64,000 bases of DNA from CALRGE01 sp964360635 (GTDB lineage Bacteria > Patescibacteriota > Gracilibacteria > UBA1369 > 2-02-FULL-48-14): NCBI GenBank assembly GCA_964360635.1, contig CAYHXO010000005.1:16622-80621 (forward strand), written 5' to 3'. The notes beneath the pieces were generated by a model. That model was not told where the DNA came from. It saw only the letters and a program-made list of their open reading frames with translations, and made no database searches. Every line of letters starts with the position of its first letter. Within the stretch, counting starts at the first letter, position 1. Below, one piece after another: positions 33,383-42,456 of this stretch. A program made the translations under genes and the position numbers.

Positions 33383-34147
33383 ATGAACGATAAAGAACTA
33401 TTGGAAACTGCGTGTTTGTACGGCCGGAATGCACTGCTCTGGAGGCAGAAATTTATCGGACTCTTGCCGGAGATTTACAAAAGAAAGTTATACGAGAAGA
33501 AAAACTGTAGCTCTATCTTCGAATTCGCAGCGAAGTTCTGTGGATTATCTAATGATCAAGTTCGTTTAACACTAAATTTGGAAGAGAGATTTACAGAGAT
33601 GCCAAGATTGCACGAGCAGCTTGTAACTGGAGAAGTAAGTATTAATAAACTAGCTCGAGTAGCTTCAATTGCAACTCCTGAAAATGAAGTTGAACTTTCT
33701 AAAGTAGTTCAAAATATGTCACAAAAAGCAGTAGAAACTTTAGTTAAAGATGAAAAGTTTACAGGGTTGCGCGCGCAGATCTTAACCTTAAATGATGAAG
33801 TCACGAAAAGACTCACAGAGCTTCAGTCAAAAGGAATTGATGTTAATGAACTAATCAGCGCCGCACTTAACAAACGAGAGGAAGAAATTGCAGAAGGAAA
33901 ATCTGTTCCGGTTCAACCTGCAAGTTCACGCACTATTCCCGTTGCGACGAAAAGGCTAATTCAAAAAGAACACGGCACAAAATGCTCCATTCCTACTTGT
34001 AAAAAACCATCCGAGCACATTCACCACACTCAAACTTTCGCGATGTCGCACTCACACAATCCAAATTATCTCGCGCCACTCTGCAAAGAACATCATGAAA
34101 TTGCTCATGCGATTAACTTGAAAGTGAGGGAGAAGAGGGGGTGGTGA
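33383..34147 (+). CDS. HNH endonuclease family protein, copy 2
   Basis: 254 residues from the ATG at 33383. Same two-part build as copy 1: helical domain (LLPEIYKRKLYEKKNCSSIF, LVTGEVSINKLARVASIATP), charged linker with AALNKREEEIAEGKS, and HNH domain (CSIPTCKKP, IHHTQTF, LCKEHHEIAH). The C-terminus is ten residues shorter than copy 1. DNA identity to copy 1 is high in the HNH part (whole lines nearly identical around 34021-34120), implying recent copying or gene conversion. Confidence 0.85.
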   Translation: MNDKELLETACLYGRNALLWRQKFIGLLPEIYKRKLYEKKNCSSIFEFAAKFCGLSNDQVRLTLNLEERFTEMPRLHEQLVTGEVSINKLARVASIATPENEVELSKVVQNMSQKAVETLVKDEKFTGLRAQILTLNDEVTKRLTELQSKGIDVNELISAALNKREEEIAEGKSVPVQPASSRTIPVATKRLIQKEHGTKCSIPTCKKPSEHIHHTQTFAMSHSHNPNYLAPLCKEHHEIAHAINLKVREKRGW

Positions 34148-34204
34148 AAGGAGAAGGCAGGCTGCGTAAATACGCTGAGATATTTGCTTGGAAAGTGTGA
34201 TTTT

Positions 34205-34399
34205 CTATTCTGGTTTATCTACTTTGGCTGCATTTTGTGCAGCGTCATGCACCGTTGTTATTAGAGGCGTGACTGGAAGCCCATATCCGCCCTTTTCCTT
34301 TCCATCCAATAATTGACGTGTAGTCTCTTCGGATAGATATGGAATAAATGCTGAAGCATCATCGTGCTCCAAGTTGTCTTGGCCTTTTGTATCTGGCAT
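34205..34399 (-). CDS. Small hypothetical protein, 64 residues
   Basis: Acidic and polar: MPDTKGQDNLEHDDASAFIP, then LSEETTRQLLDGKEKGGYGL and a C-terminal helix. No signal peptide. Support comes from an excellent minus-strand promoter (TTGACA-N17-TATTAT) with the start about 23 bases downstream of the predicted transcript start. Family unknown. Confidence 0.65.
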   Translation of the reverse strand: MPDTKGQDNLEHDDASAFIPYLSEETTRQLLDGKEKGGYGLPVTPLITTVHDAAQNAAKVDKPE

Positions 34400-34428
34400 A
34401 TCTTATAAGATTAATAATTAATCGATCA

Positions 34429-34457
34429 ATAATAGCATTTTTCTAGTATTATGTCAA
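34429..34457 (-). promoter_or_regulatory. Near-consensus promoter of the 64-residue gene
   Basis: On the minus strand TTGACA (34457-34452), 17-base spacer, TATTAT (34434-34429). Confidence 0.8.
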
Positions 34458-34562
34458 TTGGTTGGACCTGAACCCCATCCAAGCGCGCTAGCCAACTTCA
34501 TTATACTAAATGAAGACGAAAATGTGAAACTGCTGTAGAATGTTCCCGTCTTAATCCACCAT

Positions 34563-35510
34563 ATGACAACAAAATGCAATCTTCCGAATTTTCAGACTGA
34601 GTTTAAAGTTAGTATTATCGGGGCGGGTAGTGTTGGCTCGACTGCGGCATATTCAATGTTGCTTGATGGTCGGCTTTCAGAGCTTGTGCTTTTAGATCAT
34701 GATAAGAAAAAAGCCGAGGGAATTGTGCTAGATATGGAGCATTCAATGTGTTTTTTGGATTATACAAGAGTTGTTGGTACTGATGATTATTCCGCTGTCA
34801 AAAATTCGAACTTGGTTGTGATTACCGCAGGTGCAAGGCAATTGGAAGGTGAAACACGTTTGGATTTGATCGCAAAAAATAGAGCGATATTTAAACAAAT
34901 CATTCCAAAAATTGTGAAAGTAGCACCGAATGCGATTTTACTTGTGGTTAGTAATCCTGTGGATGTTTTGACTTACGAAGCTTACAAACTTTCAGGATTT
35001 CCGTGGGGAAGAGTTTTTGGATCAGGAACCTTGCTAGATACTGCGAGGTTACGATTTCATATCTCCGAGAAGCTTTGTTTAAGTCCTAAAAGTATTGAGG
35101 CATATATCTTGGGCGAGCATGGTGATACATCTTTTCCGGTTTGGAGTAGTGCGAATGTTGCCGGAAAATCTTTGGCTAAATTTGATGGTTTTGGAAAAAG
35201 TGCTGCGAAGGAATGCTATGACGAAACGAAAAATGCTGCGTACCGAATAATTCACGACGTCGGTTTCACCTGTTATTCTATCGGAACTGTGATTAAGGAA
35301 ATCATGAATCATATTTTTCAGCATTCCAAAATCGTTTTACCACTTTCCGTACCACTTGAAAATTACTATGGGATTTCAGGTGTAGCACTTAGCGTTCCTT
35401 GCGTTTTGGATAGTACTGGCGTGACAGATGTAATTAAAATTCCGCTGAATTCTTTGGAATTGAAGCAGCTCAAAAAATCTGCGGCAACTTTGAAAGGATA
35501 TTTAAAGTGA
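34563..35510 (+). CDS. ldh: L-lactate dehydrogenase
   Basis: 315 residues. NAD-binding GAGSVGSTAAYSML and LLDHDKKKAEG (Asp, so NAD not NADP). The specificity loop reads GARQLEGETRLDL: Gln at the position that is Arg in malate dehydrogenases marks lactate specificity. SNPVDVLT and the catalytic His in LGEHGDTSFPVW follow. It reduces pyruvate to L-lactate and regenerates NAD in a fermentative cell. Stands alone; overlaps the convergent ABC-F gene by nine bases. Confidence 0.92.
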   Translation: MTTKCNLPNFQTEFKVSIIGAGSVGSTAAYSMLLDGRLSELVLLDHDKKKAEGIVLDMEHSMCFLDYTRVVGTDDYSAVKNSNLVVITAGARQLEGETRLDLIAKNRAIFKQIIPKIVKVAPNAILLVVSNPVDVLTYEAYKLSGFPWGRVFGSGTLLDTARLRFHISEKLCLSPKSIEAYILGEHGDTSFPVWSSANVAGKSLAKFDGFGKSAAKECYDETKNAAYRIIHDVGFTCYSIGTVIKEIMNHIFQHSKIVLPLSVPLENYYGISGVALSVPCVLDSTGVTDVIKIPLNSLELKQLKKSAATLKGYLK

Positions 35511-36923
35511 AATAACTCTGTCGATCAGAATTTTTTTGATGAAATATTCGTCGTGAGAAATTATGCACATTGCTACTTCTTGTTCGAGCAGAAAACGTTC
35601 GAGGTCTTCACGTAGGAAAATGTCGAGGTGATTTGTTGGCTCGTCGAGGAGCAAAAGATCAGGTTTATTTGTTAGGAGAATCGCGAATTCGAGGCGGCGT
35701 TGTTGACCATAACTCAAGGTTTTAATTTTCGAATCAACAAATTCGGCAGGGAAGAGATAATTCGCCAAAACGCTACGGCCGGTTGTATATTCAATATTTG
35801 TGTTTGCGCCGAATTCTTCTAGCACGGTTTTATCCGGATTTAAGCGAGAAAACTGTCCGAGATAGCCGATTTTTAGATCTTTTCGCAGAGTTATTTCGCC
35901 TGAAAAATCTTTGTCGGTTGCACTCATTATATTAAGTAAAGTGCTTTTACCGGAGCCGTTTACTCCACGTAGTAGGATTTTTTCGCCGTTCATAATTTTT
36001 AACGAGAAGTTGGACAAAATTTCACGGTCGCCGAAACATTTTTTGTCTACTTTGACGTTCAGAAGAGTTCCTTGATTGCCGGATTCAAGTTTTTTCATTT
36101 TTATTCGCGGGTCAGCCACGGGTTTCGGTGGAGTTTTTTTCTCCATTCTTTCTAGTGCCTTTTTTTTCTGGGCTACTGTTGCAGTAAATTTATATTTTGG
36201 ATGATTTGCATTCTCCGCAAGCCAGCTCTCAAGTTCTGTGACTTCGCGTTGGCTGAATTCGTGAAGTGAGAGTTTTTTCTCATAACGCTCGTAACGTTCA
36301 ACTAAAAATCTATCGTAATTTGAGCCGTAAATTTCAATATTGTGATCTGCAGTAATTTCCCAAATTTGATTAGCGACGGCGTTTATAAATCCGCGATCGT
36401 GAGACACAAAAGCCACCGTTCCTTTGAAATCTTTAACGAATTGAGTGAGCCAGGCGATTGTGGCCGTGTCGAGATGGTTTGTGGGCTCGTCTAAGAATAA
36501 AATTGTCGGTTCGGTTAGCAAAAGTTCAGCAATAGCGATTCTTACACGTTGGCCGCCGCTCAAGTTTTTCAACGGATTCAAAATTATGTCTGCCGGAAGT
36601 GAAACGTCTTGCAAAACCATGTCGATTTTGTAAGTCATCCATTCTTCTTCGAGTTTGCTTTCCAAATATTCACCCACAAGTTTTTCTTCGTCGGGGAAAT
36701 TTATATCTTGGCGAAGAATTGCAATTACTTCGTGGGAACAAGAAACACTGCCTGTTCCGGTTTCGAGTTCACCCAATAAAAGTTTCAAAAGAGTTGATTT
36801 TCCACAGCCGTTTTTACCAACAATTGCTACACGTTTTTTCGCAGCACTATCTAAAGAAATGTTTACGTTCTCAAACAGTGGACCGCTTGCGGCTTCAAAT
36901 GAAAGATCTTTAGTAATCAGCAT
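35502..36923 (-). CDS. ABC-F family ATPase
   Basis: 473 residues with two ATP-binding cassettes and no membrane helices. Cassette 1: GKNGCGKST, LSGGQRVRIAIAEL, LFLDEPTNHLD. Cassette 2: GVNGSGKST, LSYGQQRRLEFAILL, LLLDEPTNHLD. Between them is the helical P-site linker with ESWLAENANHPKYKFTATVA. The second signature is SYGQQ rather than SGGQ. ABC-F proteins act on the ribosome, for example in translation control or antibiotic protection. It is shorter than EttA/Uup (about 550), lacking C-terminal extensions, so the exact role is unknown. Confidence 0.88.
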   Translation of the reverse strand: MLITKDLSFEAASGPLFENVNISLDSAAKKRVAIVGKNGCGKSTLLKLLLGELETGTGSVSCSHEVIAILRQDINFPDEEKLVGEYLESKLEEEWMTYKIDMVLQDVSLPADIILNPLKNLSGGQRVRIAIAELLLTEPTILFLDEPTNHLDTATIAWLTQFVKDFKGTVAFVSHDRGFINAVANQIWEITADHNIEIYGSNYDRFLVERYERYEKKLSLHEFSQREVTELESWLAENANHPKYKFTATVAQKKKALERMEKKTPPKPVADPRIKMKKLESGNQGTLLNVKVDKKCFGDREILSNFSLKIMNGEKILLRGVNGSGKSTLLNIMSATDKDFSGEITLRKDLKIGYLGQFSRLNPDKTVLEEFGANTNIEYTTGRSVLANYLFPAEFVDSKIKTLSYGQQRRLEFAILLTNKPDLLLLDEPTNHLDIFLREDLERFLLEQEVAMCIISHDEYFIKKILIDRVISL

Positions 36924-36925
36924 AT

Positions 36926-37981
36926 TTAGCAGTCTTCAGGACAAACTTTCTCTTCAATTTCTTGGCAAATCCCGTCACCACATTTTTTGGAAGCTACACT
37001 ACTTTCGCTGCTAGTTGAGCTTGTGTCTTCATCTTTACCGCCAGTTTCAGTGCCGTCATAAATTAAAGTGTTTGGCTCAGAATTATATTCACTGGCCCAA
37101 ATATCCAAAGCTTCACTAAGTCCAACCCATTCGATTCTGTCGTCTGATTTGTGTTTTTCGATTTCAGCGCGAAATGCGTTCAGGTCAGTTTCACTAATAC
37201 TTCCTTGTGATATGAAAACTGAGGCTGTGTAAATTTTATTTGGATCTAAATCTTTTGTGAGTAAATAATCCAAGCCTTCCCAAGTACTGTTATATCTACC
37301 AATATTAGGAAGAGTTCCACCATCAACCATAATGTCCTCCGCACTTTTTGGGTTCCAAATTCCTGAAGCCCATAGATCACTTTCATTTTTGTGACCACCA
37401 ACGCCGCCACCCCAGAGAGCTTCAGCTTCCCATGTGAAGTCGTAGATATTTCCTTTGATTTCATTTAGTAGGTAATTAAACTTTGATTTTTTTACAGGAG
37501 AAGCAATATATCCACCTACAATGTTTGAAGGCTTGACTCCTAATTCATTAATCAGATATGCGATGTCTGCGTAATTATATTTTGTTTCGTGACCATGCGG
37601 ATCAATTTCAAAGCCCAAGTCTTCTTTAAAATATCTAAGTAAATTTTTACCGTTTGTACTTTCATCGCCTTTGTCGAATTTTGTTGATGCTAATAAGTAA
37701 GTCCAATCAGATTGGAAGTTAAAAGCAACTCCTTCTTCGTGGAGCATATTTCCAAAATTTAATATTTCCGCTCTCGTTTTTTTGAACATATTCTCGTTCT
37801 CTTCATAATGCGGTTCTTCTTCCGTGTGCATCACGAATGAAACATATACTTTTGGGGAAGTGTGACTAACCGTGCTAGTTGGTTCTGTTGTCGTCGGAGT
37901 ATCATTTAATGGTGAGCTTGAATTCGAAGGCGCGCAAGAAGTTAATAATGTCAGTAATGCAATAGCGAGGTATTTTTTCAT
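36926..37981 (-). CDS. Lipoprotein with polysaccharide-deacetylase-like domain and Cys-rich tail
   Basis: 351 residues with lipobox (LLTSCAPS, Cys16). A Ser/Thr/Pro linker leads into a NodB-like fold: VYVSFVMHTEEEPHYEENEN, IDPHGHETKYNYADIAYLI and VGGYIASP. The DPHGHE histidines could bind metal. The last 20 residues, KKCGDGICQEIEEKVCPEDC, form a CGDGxC...CxxDC motif seen as a small metal- or disulfide-stabilised module at the ends of secreted proteins in archaea and CPR. A surface enzyme acting on polysaccharide is likely; substrate unknown. Confidence 0.75.
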   Translation of the reverse strand: MKKYLAIALLTLLTSCAPSNSSSPLNDTPTTTEPTSTVSHTSPKVYVSFVMHTEEEPHYEENENMFKKTRAEILNFGNMLHEEGVAFNFQSDWTYLLASTKFDKGDESTNGKNLLRYFKEDLGFEIDPHGHETKYNYADIAYLINELGVKPSNIVGGYIASPVKKSKFNYLLNEIKGNIYDFTWEAEALWGGGVGGHKNESDLWASGIWNPKSAEDIMVDGGTLPNIGRYNSTWEGLDYLLTKDLDPNKIYTASVFISQGSISETDLNAFRAEIEKHKSDDRIEWVGLSEALDIWASEYNSEPNTLIYDGTETGGKDEDTSSTSSESSVASKKCGDGICQEIEEKVCPEDC

Positions 37982-38027
37982 ATTTAAAATTTAGTTGTGC
38001 GCGGATTATCTACTAAAAAGGCCAGTG

Positions 38028-38939
38028 CTACAAGTTTTCTACAAGCCAATCGCTCATAATATCTACAATTTCGCGTCCGGTTGGTGAGCTTGGACTGCCT
38101 TGCTCAACAGGTTTGAAAGTGTGTCCTGCATTTTTAACCGGAATCAATGTCGCATCAACGCCTGTAGCAATGAGCGCGTCGTAGAAAATTTGTCCTTGTT
38201 CAAAAGGTACTAATGAATCTTCTTCCCCATGAATAATTAAAAAGGACGGATCATCAGAACTAACATAAGTGATTGGGCTTTGATCTCCAGCATCTTTGTA
38301 AGATGTATCTCCAAAGGCACTTTTTAGTAAATCAGAATCATTTCCTTCAAACTTGATTGTTAAATCAGTTGGTCCGTACATATCAACAACCGCTTTTAAA
38401 CTGCTGGAAACACCCGGATAGTCGCCGACATCCCAATCTGTTATATTTGATGAAGTTCCGAGTAAACTCACCAGATGGCCGCCTGCACTTCCGCCGTATC
38501 CGCCAATCCGATCTGGGTCAATATTGTAAGCGGCAGCGTTAGCACGAAGGTGTCGAACCGCGCATTTCAAATCTTGAATATTAGTTGGAAAAATATTTTC
38601 AGGCGCCAAACTATAATTTACAGCGGCAACTGCAATTCCTTTTTCACTTAATGCATCTTGATACCTTCCCAAATCCGTTTTATCACCCTTGCTCCAGCCT
38701 CCGCCATGTATATAAAGAACTACCGGGAAAGGGGAGCCCAGAGATTCAACTTTAGGATAATAAAAATCCATGATTTCCGCCTCATTCATTGAACAATATG
38801 CAATATTCTCATCAACTGTTCCCAATTTTTCTTCAGAGAATGTGTTGATTGGATCAAGCACTTTATCTTCTCTAGTGGGGGCTTTTTGAGAGCAAGTTGT
38901 CAGGGTCAAAACCAGCAACAATAAAAGAAAGTTTTTCAT
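38028..38939 (-). CDS. Alpha/beta-hydrolase lipoprotein (esterase/lipase-like)
   Basis: 303 residues with a lipobox (LTTCSQK, Cys16). Oxyanion motif YIHGGGWSKGDK, nucleophile elbow GGYGGSAGGHLVSLLG (Ser), acid in EEDSLVPFEQG (Asp) and His in NAGHTF complete the catalytic set of hormone-sensitive-lipase/BD-FAE type carboxylesterases. It is exported and lipid-anchored, probably acting on acetylated sugars or short esters, which would fit the neighbouring deacetylase-like lipoprotein. Confidence 0.85.
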   Translation of the reverse strand: MKNFLLLLLVLTLTTCSQKAPTREDKVLDPINTFSEEKLGTVDENIAYCSMNEAEIMDFYYPKVESLGSPFPVVLYIHGGGWSKGDKTDLGRYQDALSEKGIAVAAVNYSLAPENIFPTNIQDLKCAVRHLRANAAAYNIDPDRIGGYGGSAGGHLVSLLGTSSNITDWDVGDYPGVSSSLKAVVDMYGPTDLTIKFEGNDSDLLKSAFGDTSYKDAGDQSPITYVSSDDPSFLIIHGEEDSLVPFEQGQIFYDALIATGVDATLIPVKNAGHTFKPVEQGSPSSPTGREIVDIMSDWLVENL

Positions 38940-39078
38940 ACTTATGATTTGTTTTGAGATATTATGTGTGTTTATAGGAGATCATTGTTGCAGATGGCTA
39001 TGTCTTTAGTCAATAATTACAGTATTGATCGCATGCGGCTTGACGAATATCAATAAATGTAGTACGGTTCAAATTGAA

Positions 39079-39999
39079 ATGGAAAATTTATTAAAAGATA
39101 CAGATCAAATCCAGGAGAAGGAAAAACAAAATAAGCCTGGGTTTGTTGATAATTTTATTCAGAAAATTCAAAGGATGGTTGAGGGCGCTATGGGTGGAAG
39201 ACAAAGGACTGAAACTGAGAAAGAAGGAGATAGGTATGCGAATCAAGACTTAAATGCTTTTAAAAAAAATCATAAAATTACTCGAAGTAATACGGTGGCT
39301 TATATTGGATGTGGTGACGATTCGACGGTACAAAAAATTTTTCCTCAGACAATTAATGTAGATATGTTTGAGCCTTGTAATTGGTATTTAAAAAATTTCA
39401 CTAAAAGTGATGTTTTTGATCTACCATTTAAGGACGCTTCGATGGATTTACTTGTACAAAAGTCCATGTCATATAAGACTGAATCTGATCCTAGATGTAC
39501 TAAAGAATTGGCTAGAGTGCTTGGCTCGAATGGTAGGATTTTTAGAGATTTTCCTGAGTTTAGAAGAGCTGTAGAATTGGACGAGGCCTTGTGTGGATTG
39601 CAATATTGTTTAATTCTTAAAAGTTACCATGAAAATGGATTAGTTTTTGAGGAGAGACATTCATCTCAAAATGCGACTTTTAAAAAAGGTAAAGCGACAC
39701 CTGATGAGATAAAGAAACTTGATGAACAAATTGATGAATATTCTAAGGATTTTTTTGAGTTTGTTGAAGATATTCCACTTAAAATCATCGAAGAAACTAA
39801 GACAAGTCCATTCTTTGAAGGACGATGGCGTTATCATGAAGCTATAGAATTTGTTCTTGGAATAAATTTGGGTTCTGATCAAGATTTGATCTTAGAGCAG
39901 TTGGGAAAATTACAATCTAAAATAAAACCTGAGATCTACGAAAAAATTGAGTTAATGGTGAAGGTTTTGAAAAAAAACTTGAGCAATTGTGCTAATTGA
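39079..39999 (+). CDS. SAM-dependent methyltransferase-like protein
   Basis: 306 residues from the ATG at 39079 (an upstream TTG/ATG-poor extension is less likely). A class I fold is suggested by VAYIGCGDDSTVQKIF (motif I), NVDMF, DLPFKDASMDLLVQ (motif III/IV) and KELARVLGSNGRIF. The motif I glycines are incomplete (GCGDD) and the C-terminal 130 residues are a long helical region without known match. It may be a divergent or inactive methyltransferase. Ends 14 bases from a convergent gene. Confidence 0.6.
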   Translation: MENLLKDTDQIQEKEKQNKPGFVDNFIQKIQRMVEGAMGGRQRTETEKEGDRYANQDLNAFKKNHKITRSNTVAYIGCGDDSTVQKIFPQTINVDMFEPCNWYLKNFTKSDVFDLPFKDASMDLLVQKSMSYKTESDPRCTKELARVLGSNGRIFRDFPEFRRAVELDEALCGLQYCLILKSYHENGLVFEERHSSQNATFKKGKATPDEIKKLDEQIDEYSKDFFEFVEDIPLKIIEETKTSPFFEGRWRYHEAIEFVLGINLGSDQDLILEQLGKLQSKIKPEIYEKIELMVKVLKKNLSNCAN

Positions 40000-40013
40000 A
40001 TGAATTTGCAGCC

Positions 40014-40556
40014 TTATTCGGCTCCTCCGCTCATGTCGAAGTAATCTTTAAGCTCTTTATCATTTATAAAGACTTGAACCTCGTCAGCTGAAGAGTTGGC
40101 TTTAACTGTTGAGTAAATTTGTTCTTCGATTCTTGGGTCGTCACAAGTTCCTGCAGAAATCAATTCGCCACTCAGCATAACTGCAATAATACTGTTATCG
40201 CCGTTATCAGTTTCATTTACATTCTCAACTTTCAAATTTTTCGAGTGTTGTAGCCCGTTGTAATATGGATCATCTACCGCAGTTACTCCGATTGCGAAAA
40301 GTTCTTTTAATGCTAATTGGATTTTCTTTGTATCTTCAAGTTTTGTTCCTTCGGCAGTTTCCTCTATATATATAATAGAGTCTCCACATCCGATTTTTTC
40401 TCCTGTTTTGCCATCGTCTTCCATTTTAACTACTGCTATTTGCAGTGTTGTTTCGCCTTTATTTTGAGTTTCATCTGGCTTAACCGGTTTCTCCAGCTTA
40501 GTAGCGTTGCAAGAAATAAGTAGTAATGACAGTAAAATTATTGCGTATTTCTTCAT
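40014..40556 (-). CDS. Lipoprotein with GerMN domain
   Basis: 180 residues. Lipobox LLLISCNATK (Cys16), polar linker, then a GerMN-type domain with IQLALKELFAIG, LKVENVNETDNGDN, AVMLSGELISAGTCDDPRIE, QIYSTVKANSSADEVQVFIN. GerMN domains occur in spore-germination and cell-envelope lipoproteins; in non-spore formers the role is unclear. Here it probably contributes to envelope architecture. Confidence 0.75.
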   Translation of the reverse strand: MKKYAIILLSLLLISCNATKLEKPVKPDETQNKGETTLQIAVVKMEDDGKTGEKIGCGDSIIYIEETAEGTKLEDTKKIQLALKELFAIGVTAVDDPYYNGLQHSKNLKVENVNETDNGDNSIIAVMLSGELISAGTCDDPRIEEQIYSTVKANSSADEVQVFINDKELKDYFDMSGGAE

Positions 40557-40604
40557 AAATTTGGGTTAGATATGCATATTTTATCACTGTTTTGCGAGAT
40601 TCGC

Positions 40605-40633
40605 TTGCTTTTTTGTTGACTTAACCTGATAAT
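40605..40633 (+). promoter_or_regulatory. typA promoter
   Basis: TTGCTT (40605-40610), 17-base spacer, GATAAT (40628-40633), ATG at 40654, leader about 14 bases. Confidence 0.55.
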
Positions 40634-40653
40634 CTGTCGGCTTTAAAAATACT

Positions 40654-42456
40654 ATGGAAATTCGAAACATTGCAATCATCGCACACGTTGACCACGGAAA
40701 AACTACCTTGGTTGATGCTCTCCTTCAACAGGGTGGAGCTTTTAATTCTCACGAAGAGGTTGAAACCTGCGTGATGGATTCTTATGATCAGGAAAAGGAA
40801 AGAGGTATTACAATTTATGCTAAAAACTGCGCGGTTACTTATAAAGGAACAAAAATCAACATTGTTGATACTCCTGGTCACGCTGATTTCGGTTCAGAAG
40901 TTGAGCGTATTTTGAGAACGGTAGATTCAGTTTTGTTGCTTGTGGATGCTTTTGAAGGTCCAATGCCTCAAACAAAATTCGTTTTGAAGAAATCTTTGGC
41001 ACTTGGAATTATGCCGATTGTGGTTATCAATAAAATTGATAAACCTTCGGCTCGACCTGATGAGGTTGTAGACATGGTTTTTGATCTTTTTGCGGATTTG
41101 GGAGCAAGCAACGAACAGTTGGATTTCCCTTACATCTATACAATTGCAAGACAAGGGATTGCTAAGAGAACTTTAGATGAAGATTCTAAAGATTTAACTC
41201 CGCTTTTCGATATGATTATTGAAAAAGTTAAACCTGCAAATCGAAATTTCGACGTTCCTTTCAGAATGCAACCTTCGAACTTGGCATATGATAATTTCTT
41301 GGGAAGACTTGCGGTAGGACGTGTTTATGAAGGTGTTTTGAATACAGGAAGTCAGGTTTTCGTTAAACATGCCGACGGATCAACTCGAAGTGGGAAAATT
41401 TCAAAGATTTTCTCTTTCCAAGGTTTGAAGCGTGTTGAAGTACAAAAAGCTGAGGCTGGAGACATCGTTGTACTTGCCGGAATTCCGGATGTTTATGTGG
41501 GTGAAACACTTTGTGCTGATCAAAATGCTGAGGCTATGCCTGCAATTACTATAGATCCACCGACTCTTTCCATGAATTTCATGGTTAATGATTCGCCATT
41601 TGCCGGAAAAGAAGGAAAATTTGTGACAACTCGTCACATCAAGGCTCGTCTTGAAAAGGAAATGGAAACTAACGTTGGTCTACATATTGAAGAAATCCCA
41701 AATTCTGATGCTTACAAAGTTTCAGGTCGTGGTGAATTGCACCTTTCAGTGCTTCTAGAAGCTATGCGACGTGAAGGTTTTGAGGTTCAAGTTTCAAGAC
41801 CACAGGTAATTATGAAGGAAGAAGGTAATCAGAAATTAGAACCGGTTGAGCAAGTCGTTATTGATGTTCCTGAAGAATTTTCAGGAAAAATCATTGAACT
41901 TCTTTCAAAACGAAGAGGTGAGTTGGTTGAATTGAAAAGTGAAAACAATCAGTCAAGAATGGAATTCAAGGTCCCAACTCGTGGATTACTTGGTTTCAGA
42001 AATGATTTCATTATTGAAACGAAAGGTGAGGGTATTTTGAGCCACTCTTTTGTTGCTTATGAACCATATAAAGGTGATATTCCAGGACGAACTCGTGGTT
42101 CACTAATTTCAGGTGAAAATGATTCATCAATGGCTTACTCACTTTGGAAGCTTGAAGAACGTGGACGACTATTCATTGTTCCTCAAACAGCAATGTATGA
42201 AGGAATGATTATCGGTGAATGTTCAAAAGAAAACGACTTGGTTGTGAACGCGGCGAAAAACAAGAAGCTCACAAACGTGCGTGCTTCAGGTACAGACGAA
42301 GCAATCCGTCTAACGCCAATCACACCAATCACTCTTGAACGAGCTCTTGAGTACATCGACGACGATGAACTTGTTGAAATCACTCCAACTTCAATCCGTC
42401 TTCGTAAGAAATACCTTACTGAACTTGATCGAAAGAGGTTTGGGAAGAAGAATTAG
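40654..42456 (+). CDS. typA: Translational GTPase TypA/BipA
   Basis: 600 residues, full length. G1 IAHVDHGKTTLVDALL, switch I ERGITIYAKN, G3 DTPGHADFGSEVER, G4 NKIDKPSARP. Domain II, an EF-G-like domain V and the TypA-specific C-terminal domain (TRGSLISGENDSSMAYSLWK, RLRKKYLTELDRKR) follow. TypA binds the 70S ribosome and is needed for growth under stress and for subunit assembly at low temperature. Own promoter; stop overlaps the convergent glycosyltransferase stop by four bases (TTAG). Confidence 0.96.
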   Translation: MEIRNIAIIAHVDHGKTTLVDALLQQGGAFNSHEEVETCVMDSYDQEKERGITIYAKNCAVTYKGTKINIVDTPGHADFGSEVERILRTVDSVLLLVDAFEGPMPQTKFVLKKSLALGIMPIVVINKIDKPSARPDEVVDMVFDLFADLGASNEQLDFPYIYTIARQGIAKRTLDEDSKDLTPLFDMIIEKVKPANRNFDVPFRMQPSNLAYDNFLGRLAVGRVYEGVLNTGSQVFVKHADGSTRSGKISKIFSFQGLKRVEVQKAEAGDIVVLAGIPDVYVGETLCADQNAEAMPAITIDPPTLSMNFMVNDSPFAGKEGKFVTTRHIKARLEKEMETNVGLHIEEIPNSDAYKVSGRGELHLSVLLEAMRREGFEVQVSRPQVIMKEEGNQKLEPVEQVVIDVPEEFSGKIIELLSKRRGELVELKSENNQSRMEFKVPTRGLLGFRNDFIIETKGEGILSHSFVAYEPYKGDIPGRTRGSLISGENDSSMAYSLWKLEERGRLFIVPQTAMYEGMIIGECSKENDLVVNAAKNKKLTNVRASGTDEAIRLTPITPITLERALEYIDDDELVEITPTSIRLRKKYLTELDRKRFGKKN

